Shown here piece by piece: positions 51,209 to 59,586 of a stretch of 64,000 bases of DNA. This DNA is from HKCCE3408 sp039183205 (GTDB taxonomy: Bacteria > Pseudomonadota > Alphaproteobacteria > Rhodobacterales > Rhodobacteraceae). A program made the translations under genes and the position numbers. Within the stretch, counting starts at the first letter, position 1. Every line of letters starts with the position of its first letter. The notes below the pieces were generated by a model. It worked only from the letters and a program-made list of their open reading frames with translations. It made no database searches and was not told the DNA's origin. Location: contig JBCDBR010000001.1 of the NCBI GenBank assembly GCA_039183205.1, positions 124,001 to 188,000 on the forward strand, read 5' to 3'.

Positions 51209-51913
51209 TCAGGGGCTAGGGAAAATGTCTAAGGCCATCAGATCACGGATTGCCTCAGCGGTCGGGCATGTGGCGACCTTCGCTCGCGCGCTCAGATAGG
51301 GGGGCAACGCGTCGCGGACAGCGTGCGACAGACATAGGCACCGCCAGTCGCCTGGCGCGCGTCCAACGGCGGCGGCAAATAAGGATGCACTGCGGGCCGA
51401 AAAGAGCGGCGCAAAAACGGTGCGTCCGGCGCCGAGTTGGGAAATCGGTTCGGCAGGTGTGACGGCGCGCTGGTCGTAAATGCTTTGGTGTTTGACACTG
51501 ATCCCGCCCGCGGCCAGGCGTGCGGCGACATCGCCGCGCACATGGGTGCCATGGAGATGCATGACCGTGCCCGCAGGCGGCTTTGACAGCAAAAACGCCA
51601 CCAGCTCGTCGGCGTTGCGGCCTACGCTCTGGGCGACCATGCCCGCCGCGCGTGCCGCTATCGCGCCGCGCTCACCCACACAGAATGCCACCACGTCGCG
51701 CCTAGAAGATGCCTCGACGAATGTCGCGACGCCGTTTTCAGACGTAAAGATCAGTCCGAATATGCCATCGAGCGACGGGATCGGATCGGTTGGCACGATT
51801 TCTTGGAGCGGCAGGATTTTCGTCTCGGCGAGGGATTGTACCGATCTCGCAAAGCGCTCGGATTGCGCGCGGGGGCGGGTCAGCAGGATCAGGGGCGCGC
51901 CATTGTCAGTCAT
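51209..51913 (-). CDS. hemD: Uroporphyrinogen-III synthase HemD
   Basis: HemD closes hydroxymethylbilane to uroporphyrinogen III, the common precursor of haem, bacteriochlorophyll and corrins. The 234-residue protein is divergent in sequence, as this family always is: PLILLTRPRAQSERFA near the start, GLIFTSENGVATF near 57, and VFAPLFSARSASLF near 168. The ATG at 51913 is used. It is divergent from tsaD by 36 bases. hemC, often next to hemD, is not present in the window. Confidence 0.88.
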   Translation of the reverse strand: MTDNGAPLILLTRPRAQSERFARSVQSLAETKILPLQEIVPTDPIPSLDGIFGLIFTSENGVATFVEASSRRDVVAFCVGERGAIAARAAGMVAQSVGRNADELVAFLLSKPPAGTVMHLHGTHVRGDVAARLAAGGISVKHQSIYDQRAVTPAEPISQLGAGRTVFAPLFSARSASLFAAAVGRAPGDWRCLCLSHAVRDALPPYLSARAKVATCPTAEAIRDLMALDIFPSP

Positions 51914-51949
51914 GTGCTGCAGTGTTACCTGCCGCAAACGGATCGAGCA

Positions 51950-53041
51950 ATGAACGCTATGCCAGTCAGCGCAACCGCCACGATATTAGGTATTGAGACG
52001 AGCTGCGACGATACCGCGGCCGCTGTCGTGCAGGTCGGACCAGGCGGAGCGCAGATTTTGTCCAATCATGTGTTCGGTCAGGAGGATCTTCATCGCACCT
52101 TTGGCGGGGTTGTGCCCGAGATCGCCGCGCGCGCGCATGCAGAACGGATCGATCTGTCCATCGATGCCGCGCTGTCGGCGGCACATCGCGCCTTGGAGGA
52201 TATCGATGCCATTGCGGTCACCGCCGGGCCGGGGCTGATCGGCGGTGTCCTGTCGGGTGTGATGGCGGCAAAGGCGATTGCCTTTGCGATGGGAAAGCCG
52301 CTTCTGGCGGTTAACCATTTGGCTGGGCATGCGCTGACCCCGCGACTGACCGACGGTCTGGACTATCCCTTCCTTGTGCTTTTGGTCTCGGGCGGTCATT
52401 GCCAATTTTTGCGGGTCGCCGGACCGAACGACTTCACACGCCTCGGAGGGACAATCGACGATGCACCGGGCGAGGCCTTTGACAAGGCTGCCCGCGCCAT
52501 GGGGTTGTCTCAACCCGGTGGACCGGCAATCGAAACAGCTGCAAAAGATGGTGATGAAGATCGATTTGAGCTGCCCCGCCCTCTCTTGGATCGCGCGGGA
52601 TGCGATTTATCCTTTTCAGGTCTTAAAACAGCGGTCTTGCGCGCCCGTGACGATATGGTCGCCGCGCAAGGCGGCCTGCATCCCGCGGATGTCGCCGACC
52701 TGTCGGCCAGCTTTCAAAAGGCGGTGGCTGAGGTTTTGGCGGCAAAGGCGACGCGCGCGCTTGCTGCGGCCGGTCCGATCGCCGGATTTGCGGTTGCAGG
52801 GGGCGTTGCTGCGAACCAAACCCTTCGGGCCGCGCTGCGCGATGCGGCGGGCACAGTGCCGTTTATCGCGCCGCCACTGGCGCTTTGTACCGACAACGGC
52901 GCAATGATTGCTTATGCCGGATACGAAGCCTTCGCCGCCGGTCAACGAAGCGATCTGACCTTTGCCGCCCGCCCTCGGTGGCCGCTTGATACAAAGACCG
53001 CGCCCCTTCTAGGCAGCGGAAAAAAAGGCGCAAAGGCCTAA
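51950..53041 (+). CDS. tsaD: tRNA N6-threonylcarbamoyladenosine synthase subunit TsaD
   Basis: TsaD transfers the threonylcarbamoyl group to A37 of ANN-decoding tRNAs. The 363-residue protein has TILGIETSCDDTAAAVV near 9-25, the metal site in AVNHLAGHALTP near 120, VLLVSGGHCQFLRV, TIDDAPGEAFDKAARAMGL, and CTDNGAMIAYAGY near the end. Two ATGs (51950, 51959) are possible starts. It is divergent from hemD and followed after 17 bases by the EVE protein. Confidence 0.96.
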   Translation: MNAMPVSATATILGIETSCDDTAAAVVQVGPGGAQILSNHVFGQEDLHRTFGGVVPEIAARAHAERIDLSIDAALSAAHRALEDIDAIAVTAGPGLIGGVLSGVMAAKAIAFAMGKPLLAVNHLAGHALTPRLTDGLDYPFLVLLVSGGHCQFLRVAGPNDFTRLGGTIDDAPGEAFDKAARAMGLSQPGGPAIETAAKDGDEDRFELPRPLLDRAGCDLSFSGLKTAVLRARDDMVAAQGGLHPADVADLSASFQKAVAEVLAAKATRALAAAGPIAGFAVAGGVAANQTLRAALRDAAGTVPFIAPPLALCTDNGAMIAYAGYEAFAAGQRSDLTFAARPRWPLDTKTAPLLGSGKKGAKA

Positions 53042-53058
53042 CTGAACGGAGAAATACG

Positions 53059-53481
53059 ATGCGCTATTGGCTATTTAAGTCCGAACCCAACACATGGTCT
53101 TGGGATGATCAGGTCGCCAAAGGCGCCGCGGGCGAAGAATGGGACGGTGTGCGCAACTATCAAGCGCGCAACAATATGCGCGAAATGAAGCTTGGCGATC
53201 GCGGGTTCTTTTATCATTCACTCAAGGAAAAAGCGGTGGTTGGCATCGTCGAGGTCTGCACAGAAAGCCACCCAGACAGCACAACCGATGATCCACGGTG
53301 GGATTGCGTTGACATCAAAGCTATTGCGCCGTTTGCAACGCCCGTAACCCTTGCCGATGTGAAGGCGGAGCCGAAACTCGGCGACATGGTCTTGGCCAAC
53401 AATACGCGGCTTTCCGTGCAGCCGGTGACAGAGGCTGAATGGCGCATCATCTGTCAGATGGGCGGCGTGTCACCGGACTGA
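53059..53481 (+). CDS. EVE domain protein
   Basis: The 140-residue protein is a single EVE (PUA-like) domain: MRYWLFKSEPNTWSWDDQ, EWDGVRNYQARNNMREM, DRGFFYHS, and a final VTEAEWRIICQMGG. EVE domains bind modified nucleotides in other systems, and stand-alone versions are common next to housekeeping genes in proteobacteria. GGAGAAA precedes the ATG. It is co-transcribed with tsaD. Confidence 0.93.
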   Translation: MRYWLFKSEPNTWSWDDQVAKGAAGEEWDGVRNYQARNNMREMKLGDRGFFYHSLKEKAVVGIVEVCTESHPDSTTDDPRWDCVDIKAIAPFATPVTLADVKAEPKLGDMVLANNTRLSVQPVTEAEWRIICQMGGVSPD

Positions 53482-53488
53482 AATTAAA

Positions 53489-53519
53489 GGGAGGGTCCCC
53501 AAGCAGCAGGGACCCTCCC
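53489..53519 (-). terminator. Strong hairpin terminator between the EVE gene and DUF2853 gene
   Basis: GGGAGGGTCCC (53489-53499) and GGGACCCTCCC (53509-53519) form a perfect 11-base stem with a 9-base loop. On the minus strand the stem is followed by TTTAATTT, so it best terminates the DUF2853 transcript. It is 8 bases after the EVE stop and may also act on that transcript without a clear U run. Confidence 0.8.
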
Positions 53520-53640
53520 ACACCCACGCGCTCGCTCCGCACGTGTTCGTATTCGGGCCCGCCGTCCTGGCCGGGCATCAGCGTCGTATCACGCCTTAGC
53601 CCTTGCGCCTACTGCAAAGCCCTTCGGATTTTAGCGAGTG

Positions 53641-53982
53641 CTAGCCGTAGACCGCCTCTTTCCCGAAGTGTTTCGTAAGCATGTAATACACCACAGCGCG
53701 GTATTTGTTGCGTTCAGATTTACCGTAGGTCTCGATCACGCTATCGATGGCGCTTTCCAAATCAGGGCTATCGGACAAACCAAGCTTTTTCATCAAGAAA
53801 TTTGTCTTCACTGTTTCCAATTCACCTGGCTGCGAGGCCGCGACGGTCGAGGCGTCCGCGTCGTAAATTGCCGGGCCGCACCCAATTGTGACCTTGGTCA
53901 AAAGGTCCATATCCGGCTCCATCCCGCATTTGTTCCGCAGATCGTCCGCATATTGCGCAATCAGCTCATCCCGTTTGCCCAT
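53641..53982 (-). CDS. DUF2853 family protein
   Basis: The 113-residue protein is soluble, with DELIAQYADDLRNKCGMEPDMDLL at the start and a C-terminal YRAVVYYMLTKHFGKEAVYG. I recognise it as DUF2853, a family of unknown function with several known structures. The ATG at 53982 has GGGAG 7 bases upstream. The 268 bases upstream to the extensin-like gene hold no other gene. Its transcript likely ends at the hairpin 120 bases downstream. Confidence 0.85.
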   Translation of the reverse strand: MGKRDELIAQYADDLRNKCGMEPDMDLLTKVTIGCGPAIYDADASTVAASQPGELETVKTNFLMKKLGLSDSPDLESAIDSVIETYGKSERNKYRAVVYYMLTKHFGKEAVYG

Positions 53983-54250
53983 TTTCGTCTCCCAATCTTT
54001 TCGCAAGGGCCACCCACTTGCCCCACCGCCCGAACCTGTCGCGAAGAAGTTGCAAATGAAAGGGGAAATCTCGGGCGGAGACATCCGAATTGGGCAAAGA
54101 GTCGCCGGATTGTGACAGATAACGGACCAAGTCCATGATATGTCGAATTTTTTGGTTCGTGCAGCGGGGGCTATATCGATATGCTGTCGTTCGAACGTAC
54201 CGTGTTGAGAGTTAAACAACCGATGCGCGCAACTGCTCGCCCAAAGGCGG

Positions 54251-54958
54251 CTAACGGCAAGTGCCCCAGCCGACGGATTGCATGTGGAAATGGTCCGCGT
54301 GGAGCGCATTAAATTCTGGGCCCAGCACGGTCACGAACCAGTCACAGCCACCATCGCGCAACGTGCGAAAGAACTGCGCTTCGGGGCTTGTTCCGTCCCA
54401 ATTGCCCCGCAATTCCAACTGGCGCCCGTCAGCCAAGGTGACGCCAGCAATGTCGATCGCCTCGGCGGTTGCGTGCGTACTTAGTCTTTGACCGTCACCG
54501 GATGTCGTGCGGATTGGCCGGCAATTGTAGCTCGACTGGTGACGCAAGCGTGTAACCGCGACCCCAAATTGCGCTGCGGCGGCCGGCTGAACGGTGTGAT
54601 GTTCCCACATCGCCAGGCGCAACGCGATGGCGCAACTTGTTTCAAGCGGGCGCAGCATGGTTTGGCCAACGCTTGAAAGGCGTAGGCGTGGATCAATGCC
54701 GCACCCATTGCCTTCGTCCAGTGCCGGTAATGGTTCGAGCTCTGCAAATGGCGCAAGCGCGGCAAGGCACGCCTCAGGCATAGCAGCGGCGCGGCGCAGT
54801 TTCATCGCCGTCAGCGGTGTCCGCGGTGCAGCGATATCCAAGGGCCGCGATGGGTTCCAATGATCCGGCAATGGGCTTTGTTCGGAGGAGACGAGCCACC
54901 AAACCCCACCCGAGACCAATGCTGCAACACTGAGCGCGATGATCAGTCGTCTGACCAC
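54251..54958 (-). CDS. Extensin-like family protein
   Basis: The 235-residue protein starts at a GTG (54958) that overlaps the stop of the PanE-like gene. An N-terminal hydrophobic segment (LIIALSVAALVSGGVWWLV) suggests export or anchoring. The extensin-like C-terminal domain is clear: CGIDPRLRLSSVGQT, RLRHQSSYNCRPIRT, LSTHATAEAIDIAGVTLADGR, and FRTLRDGGCDWFVTVLGPEFNALHADHFHM. The H-D-H pattern resembles peptidoglycan peptidases, so a cell-wall role is possible. Paired Cys suggest a disulfide in the periplasm. Confidence 0.88.
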   Translation of the reverse strand: MVRRLIIALSVAALVSGGVWWLVSSEQSPLPDHWNPSRPLDIAAPRTPLTAMKLRRAAAMPEACLAALAPFAELEPLPALDEGNGCGIDPRLRLSSVGQTMLRPLETSCAIALRLAMWEHHTVQPAAAAQFGVAVTRLRHQSSYNCRPIRTTSGDGQRLSTHATAEAIDIAGVTLADGRQLELRGNWDGTSPEAQFFRTLRDGGCDWFVTVLGPEFNALHADHFHMQSVGWGTCR

Positions 54959-55950
54959 TACTGCGCGCGCCAGGCCGCAAGTCTTGCGTCCAGCTGTCCG
55001 GTGGTCAAACGCCCGGGGGGCGTGCCTTGGGATGCCATCTCTGCCGTGACTTGCGCCAAAAAGGCGTTGACCGGCGTCGGTACGCCGTAAAGCCGACCAA
55101 GGCGGCAGATTTCCCCGTTCAGGTAATCCGTCTCAACCGAGCCCGTACCGCGCGTCAGCGATTGCCGGGTTGAACTGCCAAAGCGCGGTGCGCCCGCCAC
55201 GTCCGTGATTTGCATGAATTCCTTGCGGCGCGGATCGTCTAAATCGACGTTGTCCCAATGGAGGCCTGCGGCCTTAAACGCAGCAATTGCTTCGGCACGG
55301 GCCGTAGCGCCGATCGAGCTTTTGTGTCCGTCTTGTTCGACCACCGCATCGACGGCGTTGGAGACATTGAGCAGCAATTTGCCACGTTTTGACGCCATCA
55401 CATCGGCATGTTCGTAGCCACCCATTCGGGTGCCGTCGAGGGCAATCGCCATTGAGGCGCTCGCGGCATCGAGGCCCGACGGGTACCGTCCTATATCGAA
55501 TAAGCCAATTTTGGGCGCGCCATTCGCGATGATCTCGCCTGGTTGTACATACGTGGCCGGCATCATCACGGTGGCACCGTACACGTTCGGGAATAGGCGC
55601 GACGCCATATCTTCGTTCGAGATGCTGTTTTGAAAGCAAAAGATCGGTTGTTTGCGCCATCCCGCTGCGCGCAACGCAAGCAAGGCCGGCCAGGTATCCT
55701 GCGTCTTCATGGTCAGCAAGATCGCATCACCCGAACGAAAAGTGATATCGGCAGGGTCCGACACGACGTTCAGCGCCAGAAGCAGATCACCGCCCGGCAT
55801 CCGCAGCAGCAACGGCCCCTCTTGTAGCGCGTGCAATTGGCGACCGCGCGCGATCCCGATGACATCGTGCCCAGCCTCGGAAAGTGCGGCGGCAATCGTT
55901 CCGCCGACCGCGCCTAGGCCAAATATGACGACGCGGTCGATCGAAGCCAT
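54958..55950 (-). CDS. Ketopantoate reductase (PanE/ApbA) family protein
   Basis: The 330-residue protein has the N-terminal NADPH-binding VVIFGLGAVGGTIAAAL near 7-23, DAILLTMKTQDT near 75, FCFQNSISNED near 104, and a C-terminal helical domain with GSVETDYLNGEICRLGRLYGVPTPVN. These fit the PanE family, which includes 2-dehydropantoate 2-reductase and other 2-keto acid reductases. The C-terminal pattern is right but substrate cannot be read. It is 5 bases downstream of ahcY. Confidence 0.86.
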   Translation of the reverse strand: MASIDRVVIFGLGAVGGTIAAALSEAGHDVIGIARGRQLHALQEGPLLLRMPGGDLLLALNVVSDPADITFRSGDAILLTMKTQDTWPALLALRAAGWRKQPIFCFQNSISNEDMASRLFPNVYGATVMMPATYVQPGEIIANGAPKIGLFDIGRYPSGLDAASASMAIALDGTRMGGYEHADVMASKRGKLLLNVSNAVDAVVEQDGHKSSIGATARAEAIAAFKAAGLHWDNVDLDDPRRKEFMQITDVAGAPRFGSSTRQSLTRGTGSVETDYLNGEICRLGRLYGVPTPVNAFLAQVTAEMASQGTPPGRLTTGQLDARLAAWRAQ

Positions 55951-55955
55951 GCCGA

Positions 55956-57341
55956 TCAGTACCGGTAGTGTTCGGGTTTGAACGGGCCGTCCTGTGGCAC
56001 ACCGATATAATCGGCCTGGTCCTTTGCCAAAGGTGTGAGTTTTGCGCCAATTTTTGCCAGGTGCAGCCGTGCGACCTTTTCGTCAAGATGCTTGGGGAGC
56101 ACGTAAACCTCATTTTGATAGGCGTCGCTTCGGGTCCAAAGCTCAATCTGCGCAAGCGTTTGGTTGGTAAAGCTCGCGCTCATCACAAAAGACGGATGGC
56201 CGGTTGCGTTGCCAAGGTTCAACAAACGACCTTCGGATAGCAGGATCAACCGGTTGCCTGACGGCATTTCGATCATATCGACCTGTTCTTTGATATTCGT
56301 CCATTTGTGATTGCGTAGGCTTGCGACCTGAATCTCATTGTCGAAATGGCCGATATTCCCGACGATCGCCATGTCCTTCATCTCGCGCATATGTTCGATG
56401 CGGATGACATCTTTGTTGCCGGTCGTGGTAATGAAGATATCGGCGGTGGCAAGTTCGTCTTCGAGCAGCGTGACTTCAAACCCGTCCATAGCTGCCTGGA
56501 GCGCACAGATCGGATCGACCTCCGTCACCTTCACTCGCGCGCCCGCGCCGCGCAGCGACGCTGCGGAACCTTTGCCAACATCGCCATAGCCCATGACGAC
56601 CGCAACTTTGCCGGCCATCATGGTATCGGTTGCGCGCCGAATGCCATCGACCAGGCTTTCTTTGCAGCCATACTTGTTGTCGAACTTCGATTTCGTGACG
56701 CTGTCATTGACGTTGATGGCCGGGAACGGCAGGCGACCATCGCGCTGCAATTCGTAAAGCCGGTGTACGCCGGTTGTGGTTTCTTCCGAAACGCCCAAGA
56801 TCTGGTCACGGATTTTCGTAAACCACCCTGGCGAGGCCGCCATGCGCGTAGCGATCTGCGCCTTGATCACGGCCTCCTCTTCGGATTGCGGGACCGGAAT
56901 AATCTCTTCGCCTGCTTCGGCACGCGCACCAAGCAAGACGTACAGCGTCGCATCGCCGCCGTCGTCGAGGATCAGGTTCGGGCCGTCGTCGAATTGGAAC
57001 GATTTGTCGAGGTAATCCCAGTGCTCTTCAAGGCTTTGACCTTTAACCGCGAATACCGGAATACCTGCCTTTGCAATAGCGGCGGCCGCGTGGTCTTGTG
57101 TGGAAAAGATGTTGCAGGAAGCCCAGCGCACCGTGGCGCCAAGCGCGGCCAAGGTCTCGATCAGAACGGCGGTTTGTATCGTCATGTGCAAAGAGCCCAC
57201 GATACGCGCACCTGAGAGCGGTTTGCTGTCACCGTATTCCTCTCGCAACGCCATAAGCCCCGGCATCTCGGTCTCAGCGATATCGAGTTCTTTGCGGCCA
57301 AACTCAGCCAGTGCAATATCCTTGACGGTATAGTCGGTCAT
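55956..57341 (-). CDS. ahcY: S-adenosylhomocysteine hydrolase AhcY
   Basis: AhcY splits S-adenosylhomocysteine into adenosine and homocysteine, keeping methyl transfer going. The 461-residue protein has LHMTIQTAVLIETLAALGA near 50, the NAD site AVVMGYGDVGKGSAASL near 240, and the C-terminal PDGPFKPEHYRY-type ending DGPFKPEHYRY. The ATG at 57341 has GGAGA upstream. No SAH riboswitch was recognised in the leader. It heads ahcY-panE-like-extensin. Confidence 0.97.
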   Translation of the reverse strand: MTDYTVKDIALAEFGRKELDIAETEMPGLMALREEYGDSKPLSGARIVGSLHMTIQTAVLIETLAALGATVRWASCNIFSTQDHAAAAIAKAGIPVFAVKGQSLEEHWDYLDKSFQFDDGPNLILDDGGDATLYVLLGARAEAGEEIIPVPQSEEEAVIKAQIATRMAASPGWFTKIRDQILGVSEETTTGVHRLYELQRDGRLPFPAINVNDSVTKSKFDNKYGCKESLVDGIRRATDTMMAGKVAVVMGYGDVGKGSAASLRGAGARVKVTEVDPICALQAAMDGFEVTLLEDELATADIFITTTGNKDVIRIEHMREMKDMAIVGNIGHFDNEIQVASLRNHKWTNIKEQVDMIEMPSGNRLILLSEGRLLNLGNATGHPSFVMSASFTNQTLAQIELWTRSDAYQNEVYVLPKHLDEKVARLHLAKIGAKLTPLAKDQADYIGVPQDGPFKPEHYRY

Positions 57342-57534
57342 GCAGGTCTCCTTGCCGCTCCCGTGCCTTGGCCGCCAGATAACAGCCGCTCCGCACAGCT
57401 TCAATGCGGGATCGGGCACGATGACATGTTTTGGTTTTTATGCGTGGCCAGGTCGACGACCTCGCGGCCTGCGCGTCCGCGATGGCTCTGGGGTGGTAGC
57501 CTGGGGGCCGCGCCAAAGCACAGCCCCCGCGGAC

Positions 57535-57597
57535 TTACTTGCCGCCTTTGCCGTCTTTGTCGCCCGGCATCTTTTTGCTGTCTTTGTCGTCCTTCAT
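57535..57597 (-). CDS. Candidate 20-residue microprotein
   Basis: In the 382-base gap between ahcY and the HD gene, an ATG at 57597 opens a 20-codon frame, MKDDKDSKKMPGDKDGKGGK, ending TAA. A GGGAG site lies 7 bases upstream, the right distance. The protein is almost all Lys, Asp and Gly, with DKD repeated. A 6-base GC stem (57503-57508 with 57523-57528) lies just downstream of the stop. I do not recognise it. The good ribosome site is the main evidence; such a short frame could still be chance. The rest of the gap shows nothing. Confidence 0.42.
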   Translation of the reverse strand: MKDDKDSKKMPGDKDGKGGK

Positions 57598-57723
57598 CCT
57601 CAGTCTCCCTTTCATTTGCAGTCGCCCCGGCAGCCTAGCCAGAAACGACAGCTTTTCCCTAGCGATTCTTCACCCCGCCTGTCCAAGGTGCTAAGGACAA
57701 GGACACTTTTCTCGGAGGCGCAA

Positions 57724-58320
57724 ATGGCGAAATTGCCGCCGCGGGCATGGCAGCGGATGTTGTCTGGGCGACGGCTTGATCTCCTTGATCCGACGCCCGT
57801 CGATATCGAGATCGAGGATATCGCCCATGGCTTGGCCTTTGTTGCGCGTTGGAACGGGCAAACCCGGGGAGATTTCGCCTATTCCGTTGCCGAGCATTCC
57901 CTGCTCGTCGAAGAAATCTATGGCCGCATCAGACCCGCAGCAGCCGCAAAGTGGCGTCTTGCCGCGTTACTTCACGACGCGCCGGAATACGTCATTGGCG
58001 ACATGATTTCGCCGGTGAAGGCGGCCGTCGGACCCGGCTACAAGGCTTTGGACGATCGGCTTACGGCGGCGGTCAATTTGCGCTTTGGTTTGCCCGCGGT
58101 GCTTCCGAAATCGGTCAAAGCCGACATCAAGCGTGCCGACAAGGTATCCGCATGGCTCGAAGCAGTTCAACTCGCCGGTTTCGCGGAGGCTGAGGCGGAT
58201 CGGTTTTTCGGTCATCCTAAGCCTGAAATCGTCGCCGGGCTCGGCCTAAAGCTGCGCCCGCCAGCCGAGGTGCGCGCCGAATTCACGTCCCGCCACGGCA
58301 CGCTTTTGGCGGAGATTTAG
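57724..58320 (+). CDS. HD-domain phosphohydrolase
   Basis: The 198-residue protein is a YfbR-like HD domain: YSVAEHSLLVEEIYG near 60-74, ALLHDAPEYVIGDM near 87-100, and the later VKADIKRADKVSAWLEA. The metal-binding H...HD...D pattern is complete. Members include 5'-nucleotidases and other phosphohydrolases; the substrate is not readable. The ATG at 57724 has GGAGG 5 bases upstream. It stands alone on the plus strand. Confidence 0.9.
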   Translation: MAKLPPRAWQRMLSGRRLDLLDPTPVDIEIEDIAHGLAFVARWNGQTRGDFAYSVAEHSLLVEEIYGRIRPAAAAKWRLAALLHDAPEYVIGDMISPVKAAVGPGYKALDDRLTAAVNLRFGLPAVLPKSVKADIKRADKVSAWLEAVQLAGFAEAEADRFFGHPKPEIVAGLGLKLRPPAEVRAEFTSRHGTLLAEI

Positions 58321-58363
58321 CATTTGCGCATGTGCTGTCTGCTTGGCGTCACTTATTGGTAAA

Positions 58364-58409
58364 ACGATCTGCCAACCCGAAACCGGACAATGCTGGGTTG
58401 GCAGATCGT
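58364..58409 (-). terminator. Long perfect hairpin between HD gene and small ORF
   Basis: ACGATCTGCCAACCC (58364-58378) and its exact reverse complement (58395-58409) form a 15-base stem with a 16-base loop. On the minus strand it is followed by TTTTACC, fitting an intrinsic terminator 27 bases downstream of the small ORF stop. It may also end the HD-gene transcript. Confidence 0.75.
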
Positions 58410-58435
58410 CGCCATGGGCGATATAAGAGCCAAGC

Positions 58436-58603
58436 TCACATAATGCCCGTGTCGGCCAACCACCGGCGCATTTTTTGCCGCTCCGCGATGCGAAGCGACC
58501 CTTCGCTGCGCGGTCGATGGTCACGCTCGCGCCAATGGTCCGGGGAATCCCATCTTTTATTGTGTGTTCCGGTCAAGAAACTGTCTGCGAAGATCGTAAG
58601 CAT
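58436..58603 (-). CDS. 55-residue basic protein divergent from lysR gene
   Basis: The ATG at 58603 has AAGGAG 6-7 bases upstream and the 55-residue frame starts MLTIFADSFLTGTHNKRW, continues with Arg/His/Glu-rich sequence (HWRERDHRPRSEGSLR) and ends RRWLADTGIM. There is a strong terminator-like hairpin just after the stop. It is divergent from the LysR gene, so it may be its target. I do not recognise the family; the end vaguely recalls small DUF1127-type proteins. A longer start at 58617 (MKETD) is possible. Confidence 0.62.
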   Translation of the reverse strand: MLTIFADSFLTGTHNKRWDSPDHWRERDHRPRSEGSLRIAERQKMRRWLADTGIM

Positions 58604-58679
58604 ATCCGTCTCCTTCATCGCTTGATGGAAGTTATATACGCGCAGAGGCCGGTAAGCCCTAGCCAGGAATATTTCTGTA

Positions 58680-58698
58680 ATGTAAGTTAAAGTTACAT
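58680..58698 (+). promoter_or_regulatory. Inverted repeat abutting the lysR start
   Basis: ATGTAA (58680-58685) and TTACAT (58693-58698) are separated by 7 bases and end one base before the ATG of the LysR gene. The repeat resembles a LysR-family half-site pair and lies where the ribosome binding site should be, suggesting autoregulation. Confidence 0.45.
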
Positions 58699-59586
58699 AT
58701 GGATTGGCGTGACATCCCCTCTCTCGCGGCGCTGCGCGCATTCGAGGCTGCGGCGCGGCTTCAAAGCTATTCCGCGGCCGCGCGCACGTTGAACGTCACG
58801 CATGCCGCGGTTGCGCAGCATGTGCGCGCGCTTGAGGATCGGTTTGGTCAAGCGCTTATGGCGCGTGCCGGTCGCGGCGTGATCCCAACAGAGGCCGGCG
58901 CCAGACTGGCTTCGGATTTGGCGCGCGGCTTTGCCGAAATCGCGGGCGGTGTCCGGGCGATTGACGCGCTCCGTGGCGACGGGCCGCTGAGCATAACGAC
59001 AACCCGCACCTTTGCCGAGAATTGGCTGATGCCACGGCTACCTGAATTTTGGTCGTCGCATCCTGAAACGCCGCTCACGATTTCGGCGGATGACACGGCC
59101 GTTGACCTTCGACAGACCGGCCATCACATCGGGATCCGATATGGCGCGACGGGGTCTTGGCCGGGTCTTGATGCACGGTTGTTGCAAAGCGGTTATTCGG
59201 TTTTGGTCGCGCATCCAAAGATCGCAGCGCGCGTTGATGGCACGCAGGACTGGGCACAGGAAATGGCGAAGTTGCCCTGGCTCATCGAAAACAATTTTCT
59301 CGAATTCCATGAGTGGATCGAGGCACAGGGCATCTCGCTTCAGGACGTGCAGGTCAGCTATTTCGATGCAAATCCACTGGTGCTTGCCGGGACGCGCGCC
59401 GGTGGTGGGGTATCGATGCAGCCGTTTCCAGTTGTTCAGGATGATTTGGCCGCTGGCCGCCTGGTGACACTCATGGCGCCGGGCGCGGATGGTCCGCCCT
59501 ATCGGCTTTATATCGTTACACCGACCGGACCTGTCCCGGACAGAGTACGCGTTTTCGAAAAATGGCTACGCGCGCAGATGGCCTAG
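58699..59586 (+). CDS. LysR-family regulator (GcvA-like)
   Basis: The 295-residue protein has the N-terminal winged helix (PSLAALRAFEAAARLQSYSAAARTLNVTHAAVAQHVRALEDRFG, about 7-52) and a periplasmic-binding-protein-like effector domain (about 90-290) with PLSITTTRTFAENWLMPRLPEF and IGIRYGATGSWPGLDA. The pattern of GVIPTEAGARLA and RYG resembles GcvA/AmpR-type members. No Shine-Dalgarno is visible because the inverted repeat occupies that place. Target and ligand are unknown; the small divergent ORF is the natural candidate. Confidence 0.9.
   Translation: MDWRDIPSLAALRAFEAAARLQSYSAAARTLNVTHAAVAQHVRALEDRFGQALMARAGRGVIPTEAGARLASDLARGFAEIAGGVRAIDALRGDGPLSITTTRTFAENWLMPRLPEFWSSHPETPLTISADDTAVDLRQTGHHIGIRYGATGSWPGLDARLLQSGYSVLVAHPKIAARVDGTQDWAQEMAKLPWLIENNFLEFHEWIEAQGISLQDVQVSYFDANPLVLAGTRAGGGVSMQPFPVVQDDLAAGRLVTLMAPGADGPPYRLYIVTPTGPVPDRVRVFEKWLRAQMA

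Noticed and set aside
53521..53640. Small minus-strand frame running through the hairpin at 53489-53519
   Set aside because: No ribosome site, and a strong terminator hairpin inside it makes translation unlikely.
57342..57534. SAH riboswitch in the ahcY leader
   Set aside because: No conserved SAH riboswitch core (GAGGAGCGCU-like) was seen upstream of ahcY.
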